The notes below the pieces were generated by a model. It made no database searches. It was given only the letters and a program-made list of their open reading frames with translations, and was not told the origin of the DNA. From Paragordius varius (Eukaryota; Nematomorpha): a stretch of DNA of 64,000 nucleotides. Within the stretch, counting starts at the first letter, position 1. Every line of letters begins with the position of its first letter. The position numbers and the translations under genes were made by a program. This document shows, one piece after another, positions 37,730 to 49,735 of this stretch. Location: positions 7,626,001-7,690,000 of the forward strand of contig OZ176051.1 in NCBI GenBank assembly GCA_964247055.1, given 5' to 3'.

Positions 37730-39576
37730 AATCCAACATATTTAAATATTATTATAATCATTTTATTTTATACCACCACATAAATTGTTACTCACCAACA
37801 ATAAAAAATCACATATTATGTATGTTATTTAACCCTTTATACCAAAGATTTTATATATTATATATATTAATACCAATACATATTTCTTTATTTAATATGT
37901 CGAGATTGCGCACACAATGAGTATTCTTGGTCACACACATGCTAAATAAATATTTTCATAATATCGAGCTAAACCTTATCAGTATATATGGATTGTATGT
38001 AGAAATTATTCCTATTTAATCATATTACTTTCTAAATAATATTAAAGAGTCAATTCAATGCAAGGTTCAGTCTTATTCGAATTGGGGGGATTAATTTAAT
38101 TGATATTACGATTTAATATCTGTAATCATTCACAAAAAGCAATTACAAAATACCCATCAATGTTTTAGGTTATTTAGAGGCATTTTAAAAACTGTTGGCT
38201 GATATTGGTTAATCGATCGTAAACTATAGAGCAATTTTATTTTAATATCAAGTAAACAATCAAAAAAAGCAAATTTTAAAATACCCATCAATGTTAATGA
38301 CATTTTTACGATTTAAAAACCGTTGCCTGATAGTGAGGTATATTGTCCAAAGTTTACCTAAAGAGGACAAAATAAAGTAGAAAAAACAGTCATACGGCTA
38401 TATAAAATGGAGGATAATAGAAGATTGTTGTAACAACAGCGATATAATGCCACATACTTGATAAATTTGTAAAAGATAGAACAGACTAGTAAGCTGAGAT
38501 CTGGATATAATAAATGTTTGAAAAGTTGGACAGCATGCGGGCTATTTTTGGTCAAAACTGTTGCTTGTTTAGCAGTCCAATCTGGCATTTTGCGCTTCGC
38601 ATTTCATCCTGATAAGCTTTAAGATGGGACAAGCTAATTATTTAGCTTGGTAAAAAAAATAGACAAAACAATCTTGGTTTGCCACCTTAAATGTATCTGT
38701 CAACATTGTTTTAGCCAGCGATATAAATGCCAACAAAAATCAAGTGTCCATCATAAAATATTTTTTTTAAAGATTAACAAAAAAACTGATGAAATTGGGG
38801 AGAACTAAGAAACTTTAATTCAATAGCATGTAGCGACCTCTCTCTTTGTCCTTAGACGATTTCACTTATATAATATAAAAGACAAAATATCGAATCTATC
38901 TTTAGAAAACATAATGAGTATATTTTTATATTATGAAAATTTCTAAACTCCATTCTTTTGTATTAAATTACTCGAATATAATACGATCAAAATAAGTCAC
39001 TAATAATAAAGCGTTTGGATCCGGAAATTCAATTATCATGAATTTTTGTGCTAGGTTTAAGTTGTTTTAGTTACTGTTAGTCATAAGACTGTATTGTACG
39101 GTAAATAGAACGGTCTGTTTATTACATAATTACAACACTATAAAAACTCCTCATAATATTTATTTATATGATATATTGATATTGATACAAATTTAAACTA
39201 CGGATCAAAAACAATTCCTTGCCAAAACTAAACCAGTATTCTAGGATGCCTTTAATATTGATTTTTCTTTATCAAAATCATACTATAATAAAAATAATGA
39301 TTACCTTTATTAGTGTTTCATCCAATATAATTTTGGGTTTTCTAATAATATTAAGATACTTCAAATAAATAGTATGTGATTACTTTTTCTAGATGAATTA
39401 AATTTTGTTTTGGTATAATATCAATAATAACTCCCTGTAAATCTGTCAAGTGTGGATCGCTAAGCCCTATTTATAATATAAATTTTTTTTAATTAACTTC
39501 GGGATTTATTCTTCATAATATATTTTTCATAGGGCTCTACCTTAATTAGTGCGGTAGAAACCGCGTATTTTTTAAT
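37730..39576. other. Intergenic, with a small direct repeat
   Basis: A+T-rich. Two imperfect direct copies of about 90 bp lie at about 38127-38217 and 38254-38345 (shared AAATACCCATCAATGTT then AAAAC(T/C)GTTG). An AG at 39530 (TTTTTCATAG) precedes the HAT1 start by 46 nt and could be a 5' UTR or trans-splice acceptor. No gene seen. Confidence 0.45.
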
Positions 39577-42500
39577 ATGATTGAAAATAGCGAGGACGAT
39601 ATCAGCGATACTTCAACCGACCTTAAGGGTACTAAATCTTATGAGTGTACATTTATCAAATTTGTTAGTAAGGAATCGGAGCTTAATTATGAAAACTCAA
39701 TTAAAGCCGAGTATACTCATCAAATGTTTGGAGAAAAGTAAGATTAATGGGTAAATTTAGGGAAATTATACATGGATATGAAAATCTTAGGATACAAATA
39801 TATACTTGTGCTTGTTGCTTATATCCATATGTCGAATTAACTTATGATTCTTGTGAAGAGGACGTATAATAACTATTATATGGTAGGCTGATGATATTTT
39901 CAATAATTTTGACGAAGTGTATGTTGATTACACTCAAGAAAAAGATGCTTTTATACAACACTTTTCCGAGTGCTCCCTACCTTTATTTGATTATACCGTA
40001 ACTTTTAATTGGAAAAGTTTTGCTTCATAATAGTTAGATAATCAATATTTGTTATATTATCAAGAAATGAACACAAAAGAGTTTTCAGTTTTCTATGAAG
40101 GCTTTCAAAATATACCTGTGTGGTTTATAGAATCGGCATGTAATATTGACACCTCTGATCGCAATTGGATATTCTACTTTTTGTAATCTTAATATAATAA
40201 GAATTTTGTTATTGCGACATCTCACATCAATATTACCATTAACATATATAATCATTCTCTATTTTATTTAACTAAAAGTTGAAAATTTAAAAAGTCTAAA
40301 CCAAGAATATGATCTATTTGACTTTTTTTATAGTTTATTTAACGACTATTGTAAATTTTATATTACAAATTTTCAAATTTATATAAATTTTGTTAAAAAT
40401 TCATTTATCAATCTATTTGTGAAAACAGAAAAGTTGAATAAAAAATATTATATAACTTTTATCCAAAACTATTTTAATTGTAAATGTTAAAACGGTTTTA
40501 ATTGCTCAATATACTAAAATTAATCATCTTTTCGATTTGTTAGGTATAAAAAATTGACACCGGGCAATAAACCATGTGCAGAGGTTAAAAATGAAAATGC
40601 ATTGATTGATTTATTTTATCATCGATTCACCAAATATTTCAATCGACCAATATATGGGGATGATCCCGTAAAAATTGACAATGATGATGAAAATATTAAT
40701 GGTGGAGAATTGAATGGTCATTTTTGTCAAGACGAACTTTCTCAAAGAATACATAAAGCCATACCCGATTATAAACTTATTGGTTATGCCAATGTGTATG
40801 AATATTATGCATTCCCAGACGGTATAAGACCGAGAATTAGTCAATTTATGATTTTGCCACCCTATCAAGGCCAATCTATGGGTATTATTTTATTAAAATA
40901 ACTTTTACATAAAAAATTATTTTGTATTCAATAAAATAAAAAATAAAAAAGAATTTTTTGGAGGGATATACTATGAAAAAAGTTGATATATTATCAATTA
41001 ATTATTGATATGAAACATGACCAATTTTTCGATTAACATTCAGTTGCATGAAAATGTAAAATTTGTAGGCAATTACCGGTAAACATTTTTAAAATGCATA
41101 TAATTTTTGATCATAGTCAAGCCATTTTTAATAATTTATTGTGTTTAGCCCCTGCTATAATATGGCCTTATAAAAGTTTATGTCCCTATAATTATTTTTT
41201 CTTGAAACTGGTCTACTTAATTATATCAAGTAGTAAATGATTTAATTCAATATTATTGGCACAGATCATAGTTGAACTAATATTTTGAATTAACCCCTGA
41301 AAAGAGGTTTAAATAATCCAACTTAAAAAGTGTTTCTGAATCAATTTACTGTAAAAATGTGAAGATCGGGCTCAGTAAAAATGCCATTTATGATATAAAA
41401 TTGTCTGATTCCATTCTATATTTTTAAGTTTAAATGTTTTGATAAAAAATATAATTATATTAGTTAAGCATAAATCCATGTATTATATAAACGGATAAAC
41501 ATACAATTCACATTTTTTATCATCAGTTTATTGCAGAAAAAATAACCAACTTGTTTCACAGTATAGTTTTGAGTTAGTCATATACGCATCTCATAAGGCT
41601 AGTTTTTATTTATACATATAATACGGACAAAATGTTATTATATTTTTTGTTATTTTTATAGTTTGTACTACATTTGTATTATTAAATTCAACTTTATGGT
41701 AAAATAGGAATAAAATATTGTTTAATAAATTTTTTTCAATTTTTTTAGGTACTTGCTTACTCCATGCAATTAATAGTTCTTACAAGGCGCAACTTGATAA
41801 ATTAGCCAAAAGCCAGGCTTCAAACCGTCTTTGTGCTAAACGGCGAAGAGTTGTCAACAAAATTAAAGATATCACTGGTAATATCTTTTAAAAAAATTTT
41901 TAAGAATATAAAAAAAAATTAATTGGGATTTAAATTTAAATAATTAGTTTGTAATTATTTTATATACTGAAAATATAGTAATATTCATGGCATTTAATGA
42001 TTGTTTTGTATCTTTTTATATAGCTGAAACACCAACACACGCATTTCAAACAATGCGTCAAAATGCTGAAATTGTTGAATATCTAAAATATATCATGTTT
42101 AAACCGGAAACAATACCTAAGCACTTATTTGAATCAACTTTTAAAGTTGTTTCAAATAAACCCTCTAATGATGATGTCCTCACTACAATATCTACCCATA
42201 TAAAAGATGGTACATATGGAAAAATCATAGAAAGCATTGCAAAAAATAATGATTTTATTACGTTTGTCAATACAATTTTCCCTATTGGACAGGTAAGCTA
42301 TGATTTTATAATTCATAAAATTTTATTATTTCTATCATATAGGATCGTATAAAAACCATTATCGATATCATGAACCGTTATTTCATAGAATGTAAATCCG
42401 ATCAAAGCGATTATGAGAACTTAATTGAAAAATATGAAGCCACCATTACTGATGACATAATCACACCTTTGATAGTAAATTTTTTATTCATAAAATCATC

Positions 42501-42660
42501 ATAGAAGGAAAATAAAAAGTTAGCAAAAGTCAATGAAAATGTCCAATTGCTTGATAGGGCCAAAATTGTAGAAACCAATAAAAATCTTATCGATGCTTAT
42601 TTGGAAGACATACAAAAAGGTGTCAACGCGATATTGCGTTTTACACAGGAATTGAAATAA
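39577..42660 (+). CDS. HAT1: Histone acetyltransferase type B catalytic subunit HAT1
   Basis: HAT1 (KAT1) acetylates newly made histone H4 at Lys5 and Lys12, with RBBP7/RBBP4, before chromatin assembly. Nine exons: 39577-39737, 39761-39863, 39887-39997, 40034-40182, 40544-40881, 41749-41877, 42024-42292, 42343-42474, 42505-42660; 515 aa (human 419). Diagnostic matches: EYTHQMFGEK (human EYTHQLFGDD), HGYENLRIQIY (GYKGLKILLYY), the GNAT core PVWFIESACNID (LMWFIETASFID), LIGYANVYEYYAFPDGIRPR then SQFMILPPYQGQSMG (the acetyl-CoA loop, human QGQGHG), then DITAETP (DITAEDP), and a helical C terminus ending in LRFTQELK. An insertion of about 25 residues (Lys/Arg-rich) separates the acetyl-CoA loop from DITAE. 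Introns 1, 2, 3, 7 and 8 are 23, 23, 36, 50 and 30 nt. AATAAA at 42706. Confidence 0.95.
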
Positions 42661-42748
42661 TGTCATTGCGTGTCATGTTATAACAAATTTATAATTTTGT
42701 TATTTAATAAATTAACAGAATAATACTATTGATTATTATTACCGTAAG

Positions 42749-42892
42749 ATAGCTAGTTAGCGGTTGTAAAGGGGTCCCTTGGCATCCCGTCGTGACCGGG
42801 TTTAGGTGTTTGATCATTGCATTGAAGGATTTTTTAAACCAGTCCCCGGCTTTTATTTTTTTGGCCTGTAGGTCTTGGGTAATCTATCTATC
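42749..42892. mobile_element. SINE-like retroposon, 144 bp with 12-bp target duplication
   Basis: A G+C-richer 144-bp segment is bounded by perfect 12-bp direct repeats TATTACCGTAAG at 42737-42748 and 42893-42904, just downstream of HAT1. It ends in a short ATCT tetranucleotide tail. Variable-length target duplication plus simple-repeat tail is the signature of a LINE-mobilised SINE. The body (GGGTCCCTTGGCATCCCGTC...) shows no convincing tRNA promoter boxes, so it may be 5' truncated. Confidence 0.82.
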
Positions 42893-42904
42893 TATTACCG
42901 TAAG

Positions 42905-44455
42905 GTTTGTCAAAGTGTCATGATTGCAAAATTAAATTTGAAGAAAAATTCAGTGTGTTTGTATTAATGATCTATTCAAAAATCAGTAAAGATTGCTTTG
43001 AAATAATTAAATTTTGCTAAACAGCGCGGGAAGTAGAAATACATTTTTGTGTAAAAAACATAATAAATGCGCATGGATGTTTAGACGAATCGCCGGTCTT
43101 TTTGGGTAAAATCCGTAACTTTAAAACATAGAATTGTAAGTGAATCTGTACATATTTTAAGGTAAAGCGCAAAGGTAAAATTTAGTCAACGTGATACGTA
43201 TGCATTATCCAAATTTTAAATTAATAATGAACCACTTTGTCTCTTTCTATCTATGTTAGATGTGATTCAAAAAAATTAGCTCTAATCTAAGCCTAAAATT
43301 AAAAACCCGATTTGCAAAAATGTTGTAATATAAAATAATTTCGTGGTAGTTTTATATGGATTTTTGAAAACTAAATTTTATTTACATATTTTGGCCTACT
43401 TATATAATTTTTATTAGGATAGAAGCATAAATTTAAATTGGACCGTTTTTTCAGTAGTATTTAAATGTCAACTTAAATATAGTCTGAGGTAGATAACACA
43501 TTTTGAATCGAAGTATTAAATATCTTCAAAAGAATTTAAGGGATTAAGCTGAATTTAAAAATATGCTCAGTACTTTTTGGCCCATTAAAATTTTTTTTTA
43601 ATTAAAAAAATCCTTATCAAACTTTATTGCCGCCATTTTTTTAACGCAACAGGGTAAATGCGATCAGAAAATGTAAATAATTAATAAGAAGCTTTTGGTT
43701 TGAGTTTAACAGCAAATACTTGTTTTTGATTTTGATATCAGTTATTCGTTTCAATCGTGTTTGGGACTGTCCTAATTTTAGACCAAGTCTCACATAAGAA
43801 CCATATTTGATAATTAATTTACTAAAATAACTTTCAAAACTGTTGTTTATTTAAAATTGAGATTTAGGATATAAAACTACCCCAAAAAGTTAAATAGGAC
43901 AAAAATATGAAAAGGTTATTTTGTTAACACAAAGGCAGATAAAGTTTATATGGATTTTAATATAATCTTAACAATATTTTCTAAAGCGAGTAAAAATAAA
44001 ATATTTTTATTTTATTGTATACTTACTTTTCAGTTTATCAGTATACGAAAAATTTGTAATCAGACTTTGCAAAAACATGTTCACAAAATCTTGGTAAAAT
44101 TGATATTCCTTAAACAATTATTTCTAAATTTATCTATCCAAAAGCAAGTACGGGAAAAATTCTTCGATTCCGTTTATTTTAAGGATTCCTGAAATCTTAT
44201 AAATTATTTATGATATTTATCCGGTGCGTGGTAATTTTTGAGCTGAAAGTGCGATCTCGAAAGCTATTAGTGTTGAACATTCCTGGTTTAGATAGAGGCC
44301 CAAAGGGTAGCAGAATTTAAATTTATATTATAAAATTATCTGAAAAATTAAATATAATTAAAAATATTAAAATATATTTTAAATATTATTTTATTGATCC
44401 TACAAATTATTTAAAAAGAATATTTGGCAATACGATTTATCATCTGTATTTATCC
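42905..44455. other. Intergenic, largely repeat-derived
   Basis: Contains a copy of repeat A (about 43150-43960, listed separately). The remainder up to the ZFPL1 start shows no exon. Confidence 0.45.
43150..43960 (+). repeat. Dispersed repeat A, copy 2 (5' truncated)
   Basis: Shares the TTTAGTCAA...GCAT segment, TAGAAGCATAAATTTAAATT and TTAAATATAGTCTGAGGTA with 53390-53680, then continues (ATCCTTATCAAACTTTATTGCC, AAATGTAAATAATTAA, TTTGGGACTGT, AAACTACCCCAAAAAG) in register with 54380-54700. This shows that the two flanks of the coiled-coil gene at 53706 belong to one repeat unit. Confidence 0.72.
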
Positions 44456-46339
44456 ATGGGACTTTGCAAATGCCCCAAACGTAAGGTGTCAACTTTATTT
44501 TGCTTTGAACATCGCGTAAATGTCTGTGATTTTTGTCTTGTAGAAGAACATTCTCAAGTTTTTTACTGTTAATTGTAGTGCGTTGTAAAATCATATTTAA
44601 AATGGCTTCAAGACAGTGACTATAGTCTTTTATGTCCATTATGTCAAATAAATTTATCACAATCACCCACTATTCGCTTTCTATGCTTAGGTTATTTTTT
44701 ATATATAAATAGATGTTTTTCATTTTGATTGTATCGATAAATATTTTTCCACACTTCCCGAAAATACAACGCCTAACGGATATACGTGTCCAAGTTGTAA
44801 AGAATGTATATTCTTTTCATCAAATGTTCAATCTCCTTTAGCCGATCGTTTAAGAAAACAATATTGTGATTTTAAAAATACAAAATTGTCATTTGACACA
44901 AACAAAGTAATATATTTAAATAATAGTTTTTAATTAATTCATTAACATAAAGGCAGTTGTAAATCAAAAAAATACTATTTTGCATGACGGAGGAAAAATT
45001 GAAACAAAGGTTGAAAACAATTTCAATATTTCACACAGTGGTAATTTTTTAATTTATTTTTTATGCATTTTTACGTGGCATTTTATTAGTCTTACATATT
45101 ATAATGCAAGGAACTTTTAAATAACGCTTAAAGAAAAACCTAGCTCATATCGACATTCTAATGTGACAATATGGATAAATTTATTATATTTATATGTCAG
45201 TAGAGTGTAATCTCGAAGATTTTATAAAAAAAAATATTTTTAACAAAAATTAAAATAACCATATTCAATAGATCCTTTAATTTGATAAAGAGGGATAAAT
45301 ATCCGCATCATAACTCCTATTTTGACCAAAAAATAAATTAATTATTCAGTTAATTTCAGAATATTTTTTATAATATCAAAATTTAAATTTTTTAATTGTA
45401 TTTATCTAATTATCAGGTTTTAAAATACCCAAACTATAGATCAGCATTATTATGCATAAGCCAATCCTTAAAAACGATTTGGAAAACTCATTAAGTTTCA
45501 ATAAAAGATGACTGAAACTCCCTTTTTTCAATGATTTAACCATAATGTTTTATTGACACTATTAAGATCCCTATCAATATTTATGGCATTAAGATTAACA
45601 GTAGCGTATGGCATAAAACAATATTAGTCCATAAAAAAATAAAAAATGAAGGGGATATTATGGGTATTTTTATATATAACTAGGCTTGTTTTTTAAAAAA
45701 TATTTTTTTTCTTTTATGGGCTAATAATGTTTATCATACTTGTTTTTTGTTTTTCCATTGAACATAATTTTTTACATGTTTTTTCTGCTAGATCCTATAC
45801 CTATTTTACACAAATCCCACAATGCAGAAAATAATTTATTACACGTACACAATCAAGATAACAATTACCACCTGGAAAGAAATGGTGATGTCACCTCAAA
45901 ATTTTTGTCAAATTCGGCTGTCAACTTTTCCAATGTAAATGATACCGGCGATTATGATGAAGACAGCAAAATTAAATATGGATCATCAAAGGAATCACGC
46001 AAAATTAAATTATTTTTTCGGCGATTAAATTACATTTTCAACGTACGGGGTAATTTTAATCGTCTCCTGCGTAATAAAATGTTACTTACAATCATTGTCG
46101 TGTGTTTAATGCTTTCATTTTTTATTTTCTTGTACCATAAAACACGGACTGGCACCAGTTTTGGTTTCAATGATGATGTTGACAATTTTAAATTTGCCCC
46201 ATATAATTTTGAGGAACACAACTATGCACCTCCAGATGAAATGGGAATAGATGATGTCGGGAAGGAATATCTAAAAAATCCAATGTTAGACCCTAAATTA
46301 AATCCTAATCTTGTACCTCGAAGGGGTCAACGCTTCTAA
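44456..46339 (+). CDS. ZFPL1: Zinc finger protein-like 1 (ZFPL1)
   Basis: A conserved cis-Golgi membrane protein that binds GM130. Five exons: 44456-44557, 44579-44690, 44713-44906, 44953-45040, 45792-46339; 347 aa (human 310). The N terminus is almost identical to the family: [20 protein letters not shown] then [12 protein letters not shown], then [33 protein letters not shown], and [14 protein letters not shown], supplying the B-box-like and RING-like Cys/His ligands. After an Asn-rich linker comes a single C-terminal membrane segment ([18 protein letters not shown]) and a short lumenal tail with [12 protein letters not shown], like human DPNLDPLMNPH. Introns 1-3 are 21, 22 and 46 nt; intron 4 is 751 nt and holds a solo end of the 7343 element. 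AATAAA at 46408. Confidence 0.96.
45595..45690 (+). repeat. Solo end of the CAGTAGCGTATGG element
   Basis: CAGTAGCGTATGGCATAAAA followed by ACAATATTAGTCCATAAAA matches the termini of the 7343-9177 foldback element (TAGTC-AAAATA-A-AAAA block). Only one end is present, inside ZFPL1 intron 4. Confidence 0.7.
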
Positions 46340-47540
46340 TTTTGGGTTGGTATTTTAATATAATAGGCCATTGTAATTTAATATATATTATTATGTTATG
46401 CTAATCAAATAAATAAAAAGACGGATTAATTTTATGTATGTATATATTAATTGGTTTGGTTAAAAAAGTATTGAGAATATATGAAATATCCCGAAAAACT
46501 ATTAGACTATAGTACAGTCGAGCGGTATACGAATGTGAGATTAGGCTTAAGTTTTTTAATAGATTTATACCATTCGTAAAAATTTTTTTAAAAAAAATAA
46601 AGGGTCTCAAATATGCTTTTTTGATACAGTTTTGTTTAATTATAAATTCAATATTTTAGCCGTATATTTCATTCAATGGGAATGGTAGTTTATATTCCTT
46701 TTTTTCGAAATGGTCAATCGGTTGATCCCCATTTTGGAGATTACCTATACATGTACGATGTTCTAGAAAACGTTAGTTTTATTTAATATTGTCAACGAGA
46801 ACTAATACATGTTAAAATAATAATTTGAATTCTCGTAAAATCTTTTAAATTGAACTATATCCAAAATTTTCGATACATGGTAGTATTTTAATATTAACTA
46901 AAAGCAAAAGAAAATAATAATGATAAAATGTAATTAAAACAAAATTTGAAAAAAATAATTATAAATTATGATAAATTCAAAAAATGTAAAATGTGATGTT
47001 CATGTGATTTCTCTTTATTGTTTTTTTCTTGGAGTGGTAAATATTTTAAAATAATCTGTTCCTTTTAAGAAGTCTTTAGTGATCTTGTTAAGCTCTTTTC
47101 TCCTTCTGTTGATAAGGTGGATACTATATGAATACAAGCCTCCAAAATCAACCTGTCGGTACAATGTGATAACGCGATAATTTATACGAAAATTGTGTTA
47201 CCCGAAAAAAAATGTTTTCAATAATTATAGTACATGTAAAAATTCTTAAAAAGTTTATACCACCTGTTCAAAAAAGGTGGATGCATTAAATATATAACAT
47301 TGTCCTTATTCTCATATATTTTAATGTAAAATAAGCTTGACCAATATTATCAAAACCCTATTCCAATAATTTGCCCTCTTCCTTTCATAGATGCGCCAGT
47401 CGATTCCTCTTTGCTTTCAAAAATTATAGGGATAGCGCCTATTTAAATTAATATTATATGTAGATATTCGGATGGTGGAGCGCTTTTTACGGATTTTGTT
47501 TCAACAGTCGATAATTAACTAAATAAGATCCTAATATTTG
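46340..47540. other. Intergenic, no confident gene
   Basis: A+T-rich DNA after ZFPL1. A short open stretch at about 46661-46770 follows an AG and ends at a donor-like GTTAGT, but has no similarity I recognise and no partner exon. Confidence 0.4.
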
Positions 47541-48548
47541 GGGTGGGGTGATAAAAAAGTCGCACTTGACTTGTAAGCCAAGCGTGGCAGGTTGAGCAAG
47601 ATTACTTAAGCCAGCAAGCACTTAAAGATCGGTGAGAAAAAAAAACACTTGTCAAGTCTTTTGCTTATGAATGTAACAGTTTTTTGCCACCCAATTCGAA
47701 CTTTATGGAAATTTTTTTGATCATTTTTAGCTAAAATTTATGAAATAATGCACAAAAAGATAAAGAATAAATACAATATGCATTTATTGAAGTTTTTTAA
47801 ACTCACTGACACGTATCTTTGATAATATTATAGAGTTTTCTAAATGAGCCTGGTAATAATTTTTAGATTGATGAAACATTTGCCCTTAAAACACTTTTAT
47901 TTTGTTTGGAGTTCAGTTGCAAATTTTGTGGGAAGATGTATATACAATATAACATAATTATTTTTAATTGATTATAAACATTGCATTCGAAATAAATTTA
48001 TGAATAAATAAATTCTTTACATTGGATAAAAGTGAAGTTTTGCTTTTAATAAACGAAGATTTAAATTTTACAAGATTAATATTTAATTATAATTTTAAGA
48101 AATTTTCGAGAATCCAATTTTTTTTGCGGTCACTAAATTGATATATTTAGCATATTTTTATGTGCCATGTTATTTAATATTAGTAGAGTTTTTCTATAAA
48201 TTTATCCACTTTTGTATCCACCCAATGAATAGATTAAATAGCCATAATTTATCAAATTAACAATTTATAGAATTAATAAAGGTTTGAATTACATATAAAA
48301 CCTAAATTTTGTATATAAATAGTTTCCAAAATAATTTTATCCATATTTAAATCTGTCAAGTGTGCCCTACACCACACTTGCAAAATCTTTAAGTTTTACT
48401 TGAACATATGATTTTTTATCACCTCCTTATTAAGTTTTCTTGCTTGACTTAAGTCGTGTAATGTTACATTTTTTTTATCACATGAAAGCAAGCCATGGCT
48501 TGAAAAACTTGCAAGTCAAGTCAAAAAAAATTTTTTATCACCCGACCC
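47541..48548. mobile_element. TIR element of 1.0 kb (GGGTSGGGTGATAAAAAA ends)
   Basis: Ends GGGTGGGGTGATAAAAAA (47541) and, reversed, GGGTCGGGTGATAAAAAA (to 48548) form an 18-bp inverted repeat with one mismatch, followed on both sides by TTGACTTG-type motifs. A possible 3-bp target duplication TTG flanks it. The right 250 bp contains TTGCAAGT / ACTTGCAAGTCAAG / GACTTAAGTC repeats. No transposase. GGG ends with a 3-bp duplication recall PIF/Harbinger-like elements, but the duplication is not the usual TWA. A related end lies at 63563. Confidence 0.8.
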
Positions 48549-48696
48549 TTGATCTAAAATAAATCAACAAAGCTGCTGTTAAAAAAATTAATTTACGTTA
48601 TGCACATTTATGCCTGCCTATTCATAATGTTGGTAATTAGTGATGCAGTGGCATGTGTGTTATAATAAACAAATTTTATCTTGAACTAGCGTAAAT

Positions 48697-48787
48697 CTCG
48701 TGCTGCGCAGCAGCACGAGGAAGTCCTTTGGACTTCTGGGGGGGCTATTTGAAATAAGGGACAATAAAATGATCCACATATGTGGAT
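48697..48787. other. Cluster of three short perfect hairpins
   Basis: Three adjacent inverted repeats: 48697-48719 (10-bp stem CTCGTGCTGC, 3-nt loop), 48720-48736 (7-bp stem GAAGTCC, TTT loop) and the perfect 16-nt palindrome ATCCACATATGTGGAT at 48772-48787. The first is unusually G+C rich. They immediately precede the 462-bp tandem duplication. Confidence 0.8.
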
Positions 48788-48867
48788 TATTTCGAAACAT
48801 TATTTAAATATGATTTTATAGGAAGTTTAAAACGGTGCATTCATACTAATATATTGTTTACTTGGGG

Positions 48868-49735
48868 GAAAAATAGATTTAAAAAATTATTTTTGTGGAC
48901 TTTGTTGGCATTTTACGGGGGGAGCGGGTAAAAAGAGGGCCTAAATCAAAAAAGTGAGTCGACTATGTTCGGCGCGATCAAAAATAAGTAAACAAAAATC
49001 ATATTTGAAATCGAATGGTCCAACACGTTCTCCGGAAAAATGTCTCAAACTGTTTTTACACGGGGTAGGCCCGAACTGGGGACCTAATTCCAAAAAAGGG
49101 CGAAGCTTTTGTCGGGACATTTATTGATGATTATATTTTTTCGATATTTGGAATTGATTGGGTTCATCGGTTCCGGAAACAGATCACAAAGTTACATGAG
49201 GAATCAGTTTTTAGCGGGTAGCTCCTTACCCAGCTGCTATCATCAAAGAAACGGTGGACTAAAATTTTTGCCTTTTAACAGGGAATACGTGGAATCCATA
49301 TTGAATATTTACGGTCTCATACCTAGGGCGAAAAATAGATTTAAAAAATTATTTTTGTGGACTTTGTTTTTTGAAAAAAATGGCATTTTACGGGAGGAAT
49401 GGGTAAAAAGAGGGCCTAAATCAAAAAAGCGAGACGACTATGTTCGGCGCAATCGAAAATAAGTAAATAAAAGTCATATTTGAAATTGAATGGTCCAACA
49501 CATTCTCCAGAAAATTGTCTCAAAAACACATTTTTGTGGACTTCTGTATTCATAAAAAACCCGTTTTTCACACGGGGCGGGCCCGAACTGGGGGCCTATT
49601 TCAAAAAAAGGGCGAAGCTATTGTCGGGGCATTCATTAATGATTATATTATTTCGAAGTTTGGAATGGTCTACCGGTTTTCCGGTACGAGATCACAAAGC
49701 CAGCATTTTCCATTTTTATAAATACATAGAATAAC
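48868..49735 (+). repeat. Tandem duplication, period about 462 bp
   Basis: The segment starting GAAAAATAGATTTAAAAAAT at 48868 recurs at 49330. Shared landmarks in order are GTAAAAAGAGGGCCTAAATC, ACTATGTTCGGCGC, GAATGGTCCAACAC, GGCCCGAACTGGGG, GGGCGAAGCT, and CGAGATCACAAAG (or CAGATCACAAAG) near the ends. The copies differ by substitutions and small indels, so the duplication is not recent. Open frames here (for example at 49109) come from the repeat and have no known similarity. It may be a short satellite array or two stacked insertions. Confidence 0.82.

Noticed and set aside
38127-38345. Two similar 90-bp segments considered as a CRISPR-like or satellite array
   Set aside because: Only two imperfect copies without regular spacers, in a eukaryotic genome; recorded only as a small direct repeat.
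46661-46774. Possible exon between an AG and GTTAGT
   Set aside because: Too short, no partner exon, no recognisable domain.
49109-49734. Open frames of 68-117 codons
   Set aside because: They are in the 462-bp tandem duplication, occur in different frames in the two units and match nothing known.
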